A program made the translations under genes and the position numbers. Below the pieces are notes generated by a model. The model was not told where the DNA came from, made no database searches, and saw only the letters and a program-made list of their open reading frames with translations. Shown in pieces: positions 44,133-53,013 of a stretch of 64,000 nucleotides of DNA. Source of the stretch: Pseudobutyrivibrio sp. ACV-2 (GTDB lineage: Bacteria; Bacillota; Clostridia; Lachnospirales; Lachnospiraceae); contig NZ_FNQZ01000012.1 in assembly GCF_900107545.1 (NCBI RefSeq), forward strand, positions 1 to 64,000, written 5' to 3'. The stretch's first letter is position 1; each line of letters opens with the position of its first letter.

Positions 44133-45167
44133 TTCATAATTTGCCAAAACATATTTTTCAAATAAAGGAAGAATAAATTTTAGATGACCGTGTTCACTAC
44201 CGTCAAGAATGCCTCTTTTGATAAGCCTATCGCGGTATGGTGTGTATTCATTATTTTCTATACCTAATATAGTTTTAATTTCACTGGCTTTTCCAGTCTT
44301 GGATTTTGCAATTCCGTAAGCTAGCTTTCTATCGCCTGATGACATTTCAGACCATATTTTTTCATATACATAGTCTTCAAGATATTGCTGATAATCTGGT
44401 AGAGCAGCTTTATAATCACCCTTCATTTTCCATGTGAAATAGCCAAGTACTTGAAAGGCGAATGAATATCCTTTTGTAAGTTTAGCCATGGCAAGAGAGG
44501 AAGCATCCTCCAGTGAAAAAGTTTTTTTATAATTGTTCGAAATGGTGGTAATGTTTAGTGGTTTTAGTTCTACTTTAGGAGCTCTATACAAAAAGGTTAG
44601 ATTTTCTTCATTTTGCAAATTGTTAATGTTTTCGAATAAGCCAGTCATTAATAAATATAGAGGTAAATCCTGGCGAACAAAAATCTGAAAGGCACTGGCA
44701 AATGCTTGCATGGAAGAATTGTTAGTCACTTCATCGATGCAGATGAGAACCTTTTTTCCATTTTTTTTGATGCTTTCAAGCATTTTAGTTATTGCAACCT
44801 GTACGTTGGTAATGGGAACAGAGCCTTTTACCTCAAGACCAAATCCAAAAAATGATAGGTTGATGCTGGCCTGCTGAAAGAGCTTTGCCAGGTAGTTTTC
44901 ACTAGCTAATGCCGCAGCAAAATCTGTTAGTATATCACCATTAGAACTCAGCTCTACAATTATCCAATTATCTAATTCTTTAAGCTCTTTTGATATTTCA
45001 GTCATAAAGACTGTTTTACCACATCCCCTTACACCGGTAATCATATATATCTGTTGTATAGAAGGCTCTGAAGAAAATGAGTCAATTATATCAGATTTCT
45101 GAGCTGCTCTAGAAATGGCTTCTTTTGGTTCTTTTCCAAATAAAAGTGAATATGGATTTGACTTCAT
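44130..45167 (-). CDS. Orphan P-loop ATPase with C-terminal winged helix
   Basis: A 345-residue protein; I prefer the start MKSNPYSLLFGKEP at 45167 behind AAAAGGAA over the ATG at 45200, which lies within an upstream repeat and has no ribosome site. Walker A is YMITGVRGCGKTVFM (near residue 45), Walker B is KKVLICIDEVTN (near 140), and sensor 1 is LYLLMTGLFENI. The C-terminal 80 residues look like a winged helix (LAYGIAKSKTGKASEIKTILGI). This is the STAND/archaeal-ATPase-like type often annotated only as 'ATP-binding protein'; no function is established. Its neighbours are sugar operons, so context gives no clue; it may be accessory. Confidence 0.8.
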   Translation of the reverse strand: MKSNPYSLLFGKEPKEAISRAAQKSDIIDSFSSEPSIQQIYMITGVRGCGKTVFMTEISKELKELDNWIIVELSSNGDILTDFAAALASENYLAKLFQQASINLSFFGFGLEVKGSVPITNVQVAITKMLESIKKNGKKVLICIDEVTNNSSMQAFASAFQIFVRQDLPLYLLMTGLFENINNLQNEENLTFLYRAPKVELKPLNITTISNNYKKTFSLEDASSLAMAKLTKGYSFAFQVLGYFTWKMKGDYKAALPDYQQYLEDYVYEKIWSEMSSGDRKLAYGIAKSKTGKASEIKTILGIENNEYTPYRDRLIKRGILDGSEHGHLKFILPLFEKYVLANYE

Positions 45168-45182
45168 AGCACAACTGTTCCT

Positions 45183-45258
45183 TTTATCATTCTTTATCAT
45201 TTTAATATGATTTTATCATATTTTATCATTTTCAACAAGGTTTATTATTCTTTATCAT
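45183..45258. repeat. Phased TTTATCAT repeats upstream of the orphan ATPase
   Basis: Five exact copies of TTTATCAT (ATGATAAA on the gene's strand) begin at 45183, 45193, 45212, 45222 and 45251: steps of 10, 19, 10 and 29, close to whole turns of the helix. They cover the promoter/leader of the ATPase gene. Confidence 0.7.
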
Positions 45259-45320
45259 TTTTGTATTAACAATATGGAGCTGTTTCCAGAAGAGACCAGA
45301 GCACTGGAGAGGGTGCCCCC

Positions 45321-46301
45321 TTAAACAGATTGATTTTTAATAATTTCAAAGCCTAATTTCATTGCCTTATCAGGTATATCAGGTTTTGCAATTTTATCAA
45401 GCAAGAATGTAGCTCCTTCAATGCCGCATTCTCTGTAATAAAAATGCACTGTAGTAAGGCTAGGGGAAAGAATAGAAGATGGTTTGCTCTCTCCGAAGCC
45501 AGCAACAGCTATATCTTCTGGAATTTTAATGCCATTTTCGTTTAGATATTTGATGGCCCCTAAAGCTATAGTATCCGTTGCGCATAGAATGGCATCAATA
45601 TTTTCATTTTGACTAAGTAGAGTCTTAGTATTTTCGTAGCCATTATCCATGTAGAAGGAGCCGGTTTTAATGTGGTCTGCAGAAAGCTTGATATTATGCT
45701 TTTCAGTGGCATCCAGGAAACCTTTTTTTCTATTTATACCCACAGCTATATCCTTTTCAGTAACGCCGATGTACCCAATATTTTTATGACCTTTATTTAT
45801 AATGTAATCTGCTAATTCGTATGCCGCCGTGTAATCATCATGGAATATACAGGTGGAAATATCTGTCTGCTGTCCTAAGACCACATATGGAATTGTCAGA
45901 TCCTTCAAGGCTTTTTTGTGCTTAGGGGTAAGAACAGTTCCAAGCAGGATGATTCCATCAACTATGTTCTGCTTGAAAGTATTAATAAATTCTATTTCCT
46001 TTTCATCGTGGTTGTCTGTGTTGGCCAAAAGCATTTTATAGCCTTTTTCATTTAGAACCTCACCAATACCAGCCACGACTTGTGAAATGGAATCTGAATC
46101 TATTTTAGGGATAATGACCCCGATGATTTTTGTCTTTTTAGTTCTGAGAGTTTGAGCCTGGGTAGATGGGATGTATCCAGTCTCATCTATTACTTTTGCT
46201 ATGGCTTGTCGCTTTTCCTCACTTAAGTAACCGTTGTTTAAATATCTGGAAACTGCCGCTGGGGATACTCCCGCAAGCTTTGCTATTTGGTTAATATTCA
46301 T
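45321..46301 (-). CDS. scrR: LacI-family sucrose operon regulator (ScrR-like)
   Basis: A 326-residue repressor. Residues 1-50 are the helix-turn-helix and hinge (NINQIAKLAGVSPAAVSRYL, STQAQTLRTKKTKIIGVIIP); the rest is the ligand domain (NTFKQNIVDGIILLGTVLTP, IFHDDYTAAYELADYIINKGHKNIGYIG, DIAVAGFGESKPSSILSPSLTTVHF). The sequence resembles ScrR more than CcpA. It diverges from a sucrose PTS gene, with three TGAAANNNNTNTCA-like palindromes between them, one directly at its own start. Effector is expected to be sucrose 6-phosphate or fructose. The ribosome site GGAG lies about 10 bases upstream. Confidence 0.88.
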   Translation of the reverse strand: MNINQIAKLAGVSPAAVSRYLNNGYLSEEKRQAIAKVIDETGYIPSTQAQTLRTKKTKIIGVIIPKIDSDSISQVVAGIGEVLNEKGYKMLLANTDNHDEKEIEFINTFKQNIVDGIILLGTVLTPKHKKALKDLTIPYVVLGQQTDISTCIFHDDYTAAYELADYIINKGHKNIGYIGVTEKDIAVGINRKKGFLDATEKHNIKLSADHIKTGSFYMDNGYENTKTLLSQNENIDAILCATDTIALGAIKYLNENGIKIPEDIAVAGFGESKPSSILSPSLTTVHFYYRECGIEGATFLLDKIAKPDIPDKAMKLGFEIIKNQSV

Positions 46302-46318
46302 GGGTTTACTCCTAAAAA

Positions 46319-46332
46319 TGAAATCGTTTTCA
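46319..46332. promoter_or_regulatory. ScrR operator 1
   Basis: TGAAATCGTTTTCA, 18 bases before the regulator start codon on its strand; binding here would repress scrR itself. Confidence 0.8.
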
Positions 46333-46426
46333 ATATTATTATATTAATCAGATGGAGTTAAATCAATTTTTGTAACGATAATAAGGCTGTTATAAAATTT
46401 TTTGTGAAAAACGTATAAAAAATATG

Positions 46427-46440
46427 TGAAATCGTTATCA
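46427..46440. promoter_or_regulatory. ScrR operator 2
   Basis: TGAAATCGTTATCA, symmetric with one mismatch and flanked by G and C that extend it; mid-way in the divergent region. Confidence 0.75.
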
Positions 46441-46474
46441 CACATTACTAATAGGAATTTTGATTTAACAGTAA

Positions 46475-46508
46475 TATAATGTCACCATGATATGAAATCG
46501 ATTTCATA
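46475..46508 (+). promoter_or_regulatory. scrA promoter -10 and operator 3
   Basis: TATAAT at 46475-46480 is followed by the 18-bp perfect palindrome TATGAAATCGATTTCATA (46491-46508), covering about +4 to +21. The -35 is weak. Confidence 0.8.
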
Positions 46509-46563
46509 AACCACGATTGATTTCATTATTTATTTAATATAGGGAAAATAGAAAGGAAACAAC

Positions 46564-48429
46564 ATGGATTACAGATCGTGTGCAAGCCAAATCTATGAAC
46601 AGATTGGTGGAAAGGATAATCTAATCTCAGCTGCCCATTGTGCAACTAGACTTAGATTAGTAATCGCTGATAACAGCAAGGTAAATGTATCAGCATTAGA
46701 GGAGATAGACGGGGTTAAGGGTGTGTTTGATGCGTCTGGTCAGCTTCAGCTTATCATCGGTACAGGTACAGTCAACAAGGTTTATGACGAGTTTATTGAT
46801 ATAGCAGGTATCGAGGCATCTACAAAGGAAGAGCTCAAGCAGGTTGCTGCAAGCAAGGCACCATGGTGGAAGCGTGCTATCAAGACTCTTGGTGATATCT
46901 TTATCCCAATCATTCCAGCCATTGTTGCAACTGGACTTTTAAATGGTTTACTTGGTGGTCTTGTACAGGTTTGGCCTTCAATGGCAGATTCGTATTTCTA
47001 TAATCTTGTAAATATGTTCTCAAACACTGCACTTACATTCTTACCAATTCTTATTGCTATTTCAGCAGCTAAGATTTTTGGTGGAAATATCTACCTGGGT
47101 GCAGTAATTGGTATGATTATGATTCATCCAAGCCTTGTTAATGCTTGGACAGTAGCAAGTGGTGCTGAGACATCTACACTTTGGTCTTGGTTCGGGGCTT
47201 GGAACATTGCAAATGTAGGTTATCAGGGACACGTTATTCCAATCGTTCTTTCTGTTTGGTTAATGTGTGCAATCGAGAAAAAGCTACACAAGATTGTTCC
47301 AGAAATGTTCGACTTATTCGTAACACCACTTTGTTCTGTTCTTGCGGCAGGTTTCATTGCTATGACACTTATAGGACCTGTATTTGCACAGATTGAGACA
47401 TGGGTTCTTTCAGGGGCAAAGGCACTTATCGCAATTCCATTTGGTATCGGAGCATTCCTTATGGGTGGTTTCTATGCACCAACAGTACTTGCCGGTGCTC
47501 ACCACATGTACAATGCTATCGAAATGATGATGCTTTCAGATAACGGTATGAATGTCTGGATGCCAATCGCTACAGCAGCAAACGTAGCACAGGGTGCAGC
47601 TGCTCTTGCAGTATCATTAAAGACAAAGAACCAGAAGACACGTTCAATGGCTCTTCCAGCTTCACTTTCAGCTTTCATGGGTATTACAGAGCCAGCAATC
47701 TTCGGTGTTAATATTCGTTACGGAAAGCCATTTATCGCAGGTATGGTTGGTGGTGCAATCGGTGCTTGTATCGCTTCTATCATGGGCGTTTATGCTACAG
47801 CAAATGGTATTACAGGTTTATTCGGACTTCTTATCGTAACTGATTGTTTACCAGGATATTTACTTTCATTTGTAGTTGCTTCAGTTGTTGCATTTGCAGT
47901 ATCTTGGGTACTTTACAAGGATGAGGAGAAAACTCCTTCTGTTGTAGTTGAGACAAAGTCTGACATTAATGTAGAGCCAAATTCAGTATATGCTCCTCTT
48001 AAGGGACAGATCATTCCTCTTACAGAGGCACCTGATAAAGTATTCGCAAGCGAGGCACTTGGAAAAGGTATTGCTATCAATCCTTCAGAAGGAAAGGTAG
48101 TTGCTCCTTTCAATGGAACAGTTGCTATGCTTTATGATACAAAGCATGCTATTGGTCTTGTAAGTGATGATGGGATTGAAGTTCTTATTCACATTGGTCT
48201 TGACACTGTTAAGTTAAACGGAGAGCACTTCACAGCACATGTTGCTCAGGGCGAAAAGGTTACATGTGGACAGACTCTTGTGACATTTGATATGGACGCT
48301 ATTACAAAGGCTGGCTATCCACTTGTTACACCTGTTATTGTTTCTAACACACAGAAGTTTTCTAATGTTAGCAGCATCAAAATGGGTGAGACAGAATTAA
48401 GTGAAAAGGTTTTAGCAGTAGCAAAATAA
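46564..48429 (+). CDS. scrA: Sucrose-specific PTS enzyme IIBCA
   Basis: A 621-residue membrane protein with all three PTS parts. IIB spans residues 1-90 with phospho-Cys26 (ISAAHCATRLRLV), IIC about 105-450 with some ten helices (GLLNGLLGGLVQVWP, GGNIYLGAVIGMIMIHPSLV, GITEPAIFGVNIRYGKPF), and IIA about 475-621 with active His543 (VLIHIGLDTVKLNG). It takes up sucrose as sucrose 6-phosphate. The GAAAGGAAAC site supports the start. The GH32 gene follows 14 bases behind, so the pair forms a sucrose operon under the divergent regulator. Trehalose-type IIBC is the main alternative, but GH32 next door favours sucrose. Confidence 0.94.
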   Translation: MDYRSCASQIYEQIGGKDNLISAAHCATRLRLVIADNSKVNVSALEEIDGVKGVFDASGQLQLIIGTGTVNKVYDEFIDIAGIEASTKEELKQVAASKAPWWKRAIKTLGDIFIPIIPAIVATGLLNGLLGGLVQVWPSMADSYFYNLVNMFSNTALTFLPILIAISAAKIFGGNIYLGAVIGMIMIHPSLVNAWTVASGAETSTLWSWFGAWNIANVGYQGHVIPIVLSVWLMCAIEKKLHKIVPEMFDLFVTPLCSVLAAGFIAMTLIGPVFAQIETWVLSGAKALIAIPFGIGAFLMGGFYAPTVLAGAHHMYNAIEMMMLSDNGMNVWMPIATAANVAQGAAALAVSLKTKNQKTRSMALPASLSAFMGITEPAIFGVNIRYGKPFIAGMVGGAIGACIASIMGVYATANGITGLFGLLIVTDCLPGYLLSFVVASVVAFAVSWVLYKDEEKTPSVVVETKSDINVEPNSVYAPLKGQIIPLTEAPDKVFASEALGKGIAINPSEGKVVAPFNGTVAMLYDTKHAIGLVSDDGIEVLIHIGLDTVKLNGEHFTAHVAQGEKVTCGQTLVTFDMDAITKAGYPLVTPVIVSNTQKFSNVSSIKMGETELSEKVLAVAK

Positions 48430-48443
48430 CAGGTGTTTATTAG

Positions 48444-49835
48444 ATGAGTTTAAAAGATAACAAATATTTAACTCCTAGATTTCATCTATTTCCTACGTCA
48501 GGCTGGCTTAATGACCCTAACGGTCTTTGCCAGCTTGATGGCATCCATCACATATTTTTCCAGTATTCACCAGATCAGCCCAAGGGCGGTGAAAAGACCT
48601 GGGGACATTACTCCACAAAGGATTTCATCAACTATGAATTCTCAGGAGTATTTATGAAGCCTGACCTTCCAGAGGACACCAGTGGTGTATATTCAGGATG
48701 CGCCTATGTGGAAGATCATAAAATGTATATCTATTACACAGGCAACGTGAAGCATGCTGGAGATTATGACTACATCCTTGAGGGCAGAGAGAGCAATACA
48801 ATTTTAGTAACAAGCGAGAACGGAGTTGACGCTAGTGAAAAAAGAATATTGCTAAGAAGCCAGGATTATCCTGATAATCTTACTCTTCACGTCAGAGATC
48901 CAAAGGTACTGTGTAAGGATGGCATTTATTACATGACGCTTGGAGCAAGAACCAAAAAGGATGAAGGATGCGTTATCGTATTTAAATCTGCGGATAAGAT
49001 TAATTGGGATTTTAGCCACTTCATTGAAAAGGCAGACTTTGGTTACATGTGGGAATGCCCCGATTTATTTTATGTAGATGGCAAACAGTTCTTGTCTATA
49101 TCCCCACAGGGGCTAGAGGCACAGGAGTATAGATTCCAGAATATTTATCAGTCTGGTTATTTTAATACAAAAGAGGATTTGTTGGCTGAGGGTGACGGCT
49201 TAGACGAATTTACAGAGTGGGATTATGGTTTTGATTTCTACGCACCACAAACATATGTGGATGAAAAAGACAGAACAATCCTAATTGCCTGGATGGGCAT
49301 GCCTGATGCAGAATATGGCCATGACGCTTCAATAGAGGATGGATGGCAGCATATGCTGTCACTGCCTAGAGAATTAGTCTATGACAGCAAATCGAAAAAG
49401 CTGCGCCAACAGCCAATGGCAGAAATTAAGGAGTTAAGAGATAAAAAAATAGATATTAAAAACCTTGCTGACATTGATACATATGAATTATATTTGTCGG
49501 AGTTTGGTCAAAGTGATTTCACTATTCAGATCAACGAAGGCTTTAATATTAAATACAGCAAGCTAACTAATGATATGGTATTTTCTTTTACTGACGAGAT
49601 GCTAGGAAGTAATAGAACTACCAGAAAGCTAAAGCTTGCTGACGGGGAGAAAATTGAAAATATTAGGTTTTATATAGATACATGTAGCATTGAGATATTC
49701 ATAAATGATGGTCTTTATACCTTTACTACAAAATATTTCAAGGCAAAGGAAGTTGAGAACACAATTTCTTTAGAGGGAAGTATTGAGAATATAGAAGCCT
49801 ACAGTCTTAAGCCTTTTAATATAAATATTAAATAG
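48444..49835 (+). CDS. scrB: Sucrose-6-phosphate hydrolase (GH32)
   Basis: A 463-residue cytoplasmic enzyme without signal peptide. GH32 motifs are in order: nucleophile D24 in SGWLNDPNGL, the RDP transition-state stabiliser in LHVRDPKVL, and the acid/base in MWECPDLFYV. The five-blade propeller ends near residue 310 and a beta-sandwich follows to the C-terminus. It splits sucrose 6-phosphate made by the PTS into glucose 6-phosphate and fructose. The ribosome site (AGGTG) is weak, so translation is probably coupled to scrA. Confidence 0.94.
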   Translation: MSLKDNKYLTPRFHLFPTSGWLNDPNGLCQLDGIHHIFFQYSPDQPKGGEKTWGHYSTKDFINYEFSGVFMKPDLPEDTSGVYSGCAYVEDHKMYIYYTGNVKHAGDYDYILEGRESNTILVTSENGVDASEKRILLRSQDYPDNLTLHVRDPKVLCKDGIYYMTLGARTKKDEGCVIVFKSADKINWDFSHFIEKADFGYMWECPDLFYVDGKQFLSISPQGLEAQEYRFQNIYQSGYFNTKEDLLAEGDGLDEFTEWDYGFDFYAPQTYVDEKDRTILIAWMGMPDAEYGHDASIEDGWQHMLSLPRELVYDSKSKKLRQQPMAEIKELRDKKIDIKNLADIDTYELYLSEFGQSDFTIQINEGFNIKYSKLTNDMVFSFTDEMLGSNRTTRKLKLADGEKIENIRFYIDTCSIEIFINDGLYTFTTKYFKAKEVENTISLEGSIENIEAYSLKPFNINIK

Positions 49836-49896
49836 TTGACAGAGTCTTGATTTTCATCAGAAATTAGGAACTAAAGAGAGGCCAGGATGTCGTAGG

Positions 49897-49925
49897 AGAG
49901 ATGGAAATTTTTCCATCTCTTTTTT
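49897..49925 (+). terminator. Sucrose operon terminator
   Basis: AGAGATGGAA pairs with TTCCATCTCT over a 4-nt loop and is followed by a T-run. Confidence 0.93.
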
Positions 49926-50087
49926 CGTTTACGAGTTTATGTTATACAAATTTAGAACATATTTACGAAATGAATAGGCGTTTAGCCAAGATTATCACAA
50001 AATTTTAATAAAAATATGCTATAAGAAAGAAGTAGTGTGTAGTATTTTCGAAAATCGGCTTTTGTTGATATACCTTAGGTATTTGAA

Positions 50088-52646
50088 ATGAAGAAAAATA
50101 TACTTTTGGAAAGTAGAAAAGAATACTTACTGGAAAATTTTGAAAGAGCACTTCAAGAAGAATGGATTGAGGTTTATATTCAGCCTGTAGTACGCTCTTC
50201 CACAGGTAAGGTATGTGAAGAAGAAGCTTTGGCCAGATGGGATGATCCTGTTTTAGGCGTTCTTAATGCCTGTGATTTTGTTTCCATACTTGAGGAAGCT
50301 GGACTAATAAGTCAGCTTGATTTATATATTCTAGATAAAGTTATTGAGAAAATTCAAGCTCAAAAAAAGATGGGTATAGATATTGTTATTACGTCTATAA
50401 ATTTTTCACAGCTGGATTTTCAACAGGGAAACATTGTAAAAGAAATTGATAACAAAATATCAAAAGCTGGTATTTCAAAGGATAGATTTGCCTTTGAGGT
50501 ATCTGAAAACGCGTCAGTAGTTGAAAAAAAGAACACAGTTAGCCAATTGGAGCACCTGCAAAAGCTAGGTTATAAAATTGAGTTTGATGATTTTGGAAAT
50601 GGTGACACCTCACTTCTTTTGTCAAGCCAGCTTCATTTTGACGTTGTAAAAATTAATTTGTCATTAACAAGACAAATATTAGTAAATGATAGAGCAAAGA
50701 TTTTTATCACAGAACTTGTAAAAATGGCAAATGCTCTGGGCATTGAAACTATTGTAAAAGGTGTGGAAAATCAGGCACAGATTGATTTCCTAAAAGAAAT
50801 TGGTTGCGCGAAACTTCAGGGATATTACTTTACCAGACCCCTTGCTGTCAAACAATTGGAAAAATTTGTAAAAGATGGCAAGCAGTTTTTGGGACTTGAA
50901 AATCCCAAAGAAGCTGAATACTACAATAATGTTGATAAAGTAAGTCTTCATGAGTTGTCTGTTGCTAAAGATAGGAGCAATGTATCTGAATTGGATGATA
51001 ATTGTATGCCTATGGCTATTATCGAAATAGATTATTCCAACGTAAGATTCATGCGTATTAATCAAAGCTTTAGACAATTTATGTATGAAAATTTTCCAAA
51101 CTTTAAGATAAAGTATGAGAGTAGACAGCTTTCTCACAAGGAATTTCCTAGTGCGTATGTTCTTAGTCGAATTAAACACTGCGTTCAGACAGGTGAGGAT
51201 TTAATTATTGATGACAGAACACCTGTGGGCTCAATAGTTCATATGATGCTTCAAAAGATAGCATATGATGAGGAAACTAAAAAATATGCGATTTTGTTTG
51301 CAATTATATCTACAGGTGAAAAATATAATAAAATTACATCACTTTCATATAACTATATTTCTAGAGCCCTGTCAGAGGATTACGTTGCTATGTATTTTGT
51401 TGATATCGAAACAAACAGCTACGTATTATATCAATCTGATGGATTAAATAGAGATATTACAGTAGAACATCAGGGAAAGGATTTCTTTTTTGAAGCCTAT
51501 AAGGACAGTAATAAAAAGGTTTACGAAGAAGATCGTACCATGTTTAATATGATGGTTACAAAGGAGAACATTCTTAAAAATATCGAAGAGAATGGTGCTT
51601 TTTCTATAACCTATAGAGCTAATGAAAGTGATGGCGTTAAATATGTATGCCTTAAAGCTGTAAAAGATAGGAAAGATGGAAAGCATATTATTATTGGCAT
51701 TAATAATGTAGATGGCCAGGTTAAACAGCAGGAAAAGTTTAAACAGGTTCAGGAAGAAAGGATGTATTATTCAAGAATTGCTGCGTTGGTTGGTGATTTT
51801 CATGCCGTTTATTGTATTGATTTAAAAGATAATTCTTACACTATTTATAATGCTGATCAGAGTGTAGATTATGCTGGCATGAATCGTATAGGAAAGGATT
51901 TTTTCGAGGAGACAATAAAAGTAGGAAAAGGCGTAATCTATCAAGAAGACCAAGAGGGATTTTTTGAAGCAATAAACAAGAAAAAGGTGCTGGATTCCAT
52001 AGAAAAAAATGGCAGCTTTACGTATGAGTATAGGCGGATGATTGATGATAAACCTACGTTTTTTAGATATAAGGCTATTATAATCAAGGAAAATGATGAA
52101 GAAAAGCTCATCGTAGGTCTGATTAATATCGACGCAGAGGTTAGAAAAGAAAAAGAATATAAAGATAACCTTTCAATGGTCGAAAAACTAGCCATAAAGG
52201 ATGAACTTACAGGAGTTAAGAACAAGCATGCCTATGCCCAGGCAGAGGAAGAACTGAGCACACAGATTGAGGATGGCTCAGTCGATGAGTATGCGATAGC
52301 TGTGTTTGATTTGAATGGCCTCAAATATATCAATGACACATATGGGCACGCTGCTGGTGATGAATTTATAAAGGCAGGATGCAAAATAATATGTGACGCA
52401 TTTCCACATAGTCCGGTATACAGGATAGGTGGCGATGAATTTTCCGTAATAATTCAGGGTGATGCATATAGCAATATTGATTTTTCTATGGGATACATTG
52501 AAGCAAAGAACCATGAAAATAAGGTTCGTGGTGGTGTAACCATAGCGGCGGGCCTAGCCAGAGGTGTAGAAAATAAGCCTATGAAGCAAGTGTTTGAAGA
52601 GGCTGATAGTAATATGTATGCAAAAAAGAAGCAGATGAAATATTAA
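50088..52646 (+). CDS. EAL-PAS-PAS-GGDEF cyclic di-GMP protein, EAL probably inactive
   Basis: An 852-residue cytoplasmic protein with the unusual order EAL first, GGDEF last. EAL at about 18-265 has E46-A47-L48 (CEEEALARW), NFSQLDF, DDFGNGDTSL and LQGYYF, but the general-base Glu of 'EGVE' is Lys (IVKGVENQ, near 224) and KID reads KIN. About 290-420 is unrecognised. Two PAS-like repeats follow, about 425-550 and 560-690 (YFVDIETNSYVLYQ / YCIDLKDNSYTIYN; GKDFFFEAYK / GKDFFEETIK). GGDEF at about 695-852 is intact (FDLNGLKYINDTYGHAAGDEF, loop RIGGDEF at 781-786). So it should make cyclic di-GMP and may bind it at EAL. No good ribosome site is seen before the ATG. Confidence 0.9.
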   Translation: MKKNILLESRKEYLLENFERALQEEWIEVYIQPVVRSSTGKVCEEEALARWDDPVLGVLNACDFVSILEEAGLISQLDLYILDKVIEKIQAQKKMGIDIVITSINFSQLDFQQGNIVKEIDNKISKAGISKDRFAFEVSENASVVEKKNTVSQLEHLQKLGYKIEFDDFGNGDTSLLLSSQLHFDVVKINLSLTRQILVNDRAKIFITELVKMANALGIETIVKGVENQAQIDFLKEIGCAKLQGYYFTRPLAVKQLEKFVKDGKQFLGLENPKEAEYYNNVDKVSLHELSVAKDRSNVSELDDNCMPMAIIEIDYSNVRFMRINQSFRQFMYENFPNFKIKYESRQLSHKEFPSAYVLSRIKHCVQTGEDLIIDDRTPVGSIVHMMLQKIAYDEETKKYAILFAIISTGEKYNKITSLSYNYISRALSEDYVAMYFVDIETNSYVLYQSDGLNRDITVEHQGKDFFFEAYKDSNKKVYEEDRTMFNMMVTKENILKNIEENGAFSITYRANESDGVKYVCLKAVKDRKDGKHIIIGINNVDGQVKQQEKFKQVQEERMYYSRIAALVGDFHAVYCIDLKDNSYTIYNADQSVDYAGMNRIGKDFFEETIKVGKGVIYQEDQEGFFEAINKKKVLDSIEKNGSFTYEYRRMIDDKPTFFRYKAIIIKENDEEKLIVGLINIDAEVRKEKEYKDNLSMVEKLAIKDELTGVKNKHAYAQAEEELSTQIEDGSVDEYAIAVFDLNGLKYINDTYGHAAGDEFIKAGCKIICDAFPHSPVYRIGGDEFSVIIQGDAYSNIDFSMGYIEAKNHENKVRGGVTIAAGLARGVENKPMKQVFEEADSNMYAKKKQMKY

Positions 52647-52715
52647 GTATGAGTAGTTGGTGCTTGGCTTGGAAAAACATCTAGCTTAATACAAAAAATA
52701 ATTCAGATTTTATAT

Positions 52716-52756
52716 ATACACTCCAAGGAAATGAGAACCTTGGAGTGTATTATTTT
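52716..52756 (+). terminator. Terminator of the EAL-GGDEF gene
   Basis: ATACACTCCAAGG pairs perfectly with CCTTGGAGTGTAT over a 9-nt loop; TATTTTG follows. Confidence 0.85.
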
Positions 52757-52851
52757 GCGTGAAAACTGGAGATATGCAAATGTAAAAATAGTGCAAATGC
52801 ACAAAAAATTATAGAATTTATGGTGCATATTAGCTAATAAGACTTAACGGT

Positions 52852-52883
52852 AATTAGCACACTTTCATAAATATGTGCTAATT
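52852..52883. promoter_or_regulatory. Inverted repeat AATTAGCACA-N12-TGTGCTAATT
   Basis: Two exact 10-base arms, 12 bases apart, 131 bases before the fructanase start codon. Related half-sites (GTGCATATTAGCTAAT, GTGCAAATGCAC, TTGCACAAAA) lie around it. Candidate regulator site. Confidence 0.5.
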
Positions 52884-53013
52884 GCACAAAAATAATTGAT
52901 ATACGCATCATAATGACATACTATTTTTGTGTGAACAGCAAACAAGCGGTTGTGCATATGTAATATCGGCCGAGTGCATAATTGCTAAATTATGTTTATC
53001 AAAAGGAGAGAAT

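Larger units (their letters stand above)
52647..53013. other. 367-base region before the giant fructanase gene
   Basis: It holds a terminator (52716-52756) on the left. On the right are several GTGCAAAT-, GTGCATAT- and TGTGCTAATTGCAC-like elements (about 52790-52980) including one exact inverted repeat (52852-52883). These look like binding sites of one regulator. I see no gene; an in-frame upward extension of the fructanase frame from 52927 lacks a ribosome site. Confidence 0.6.
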
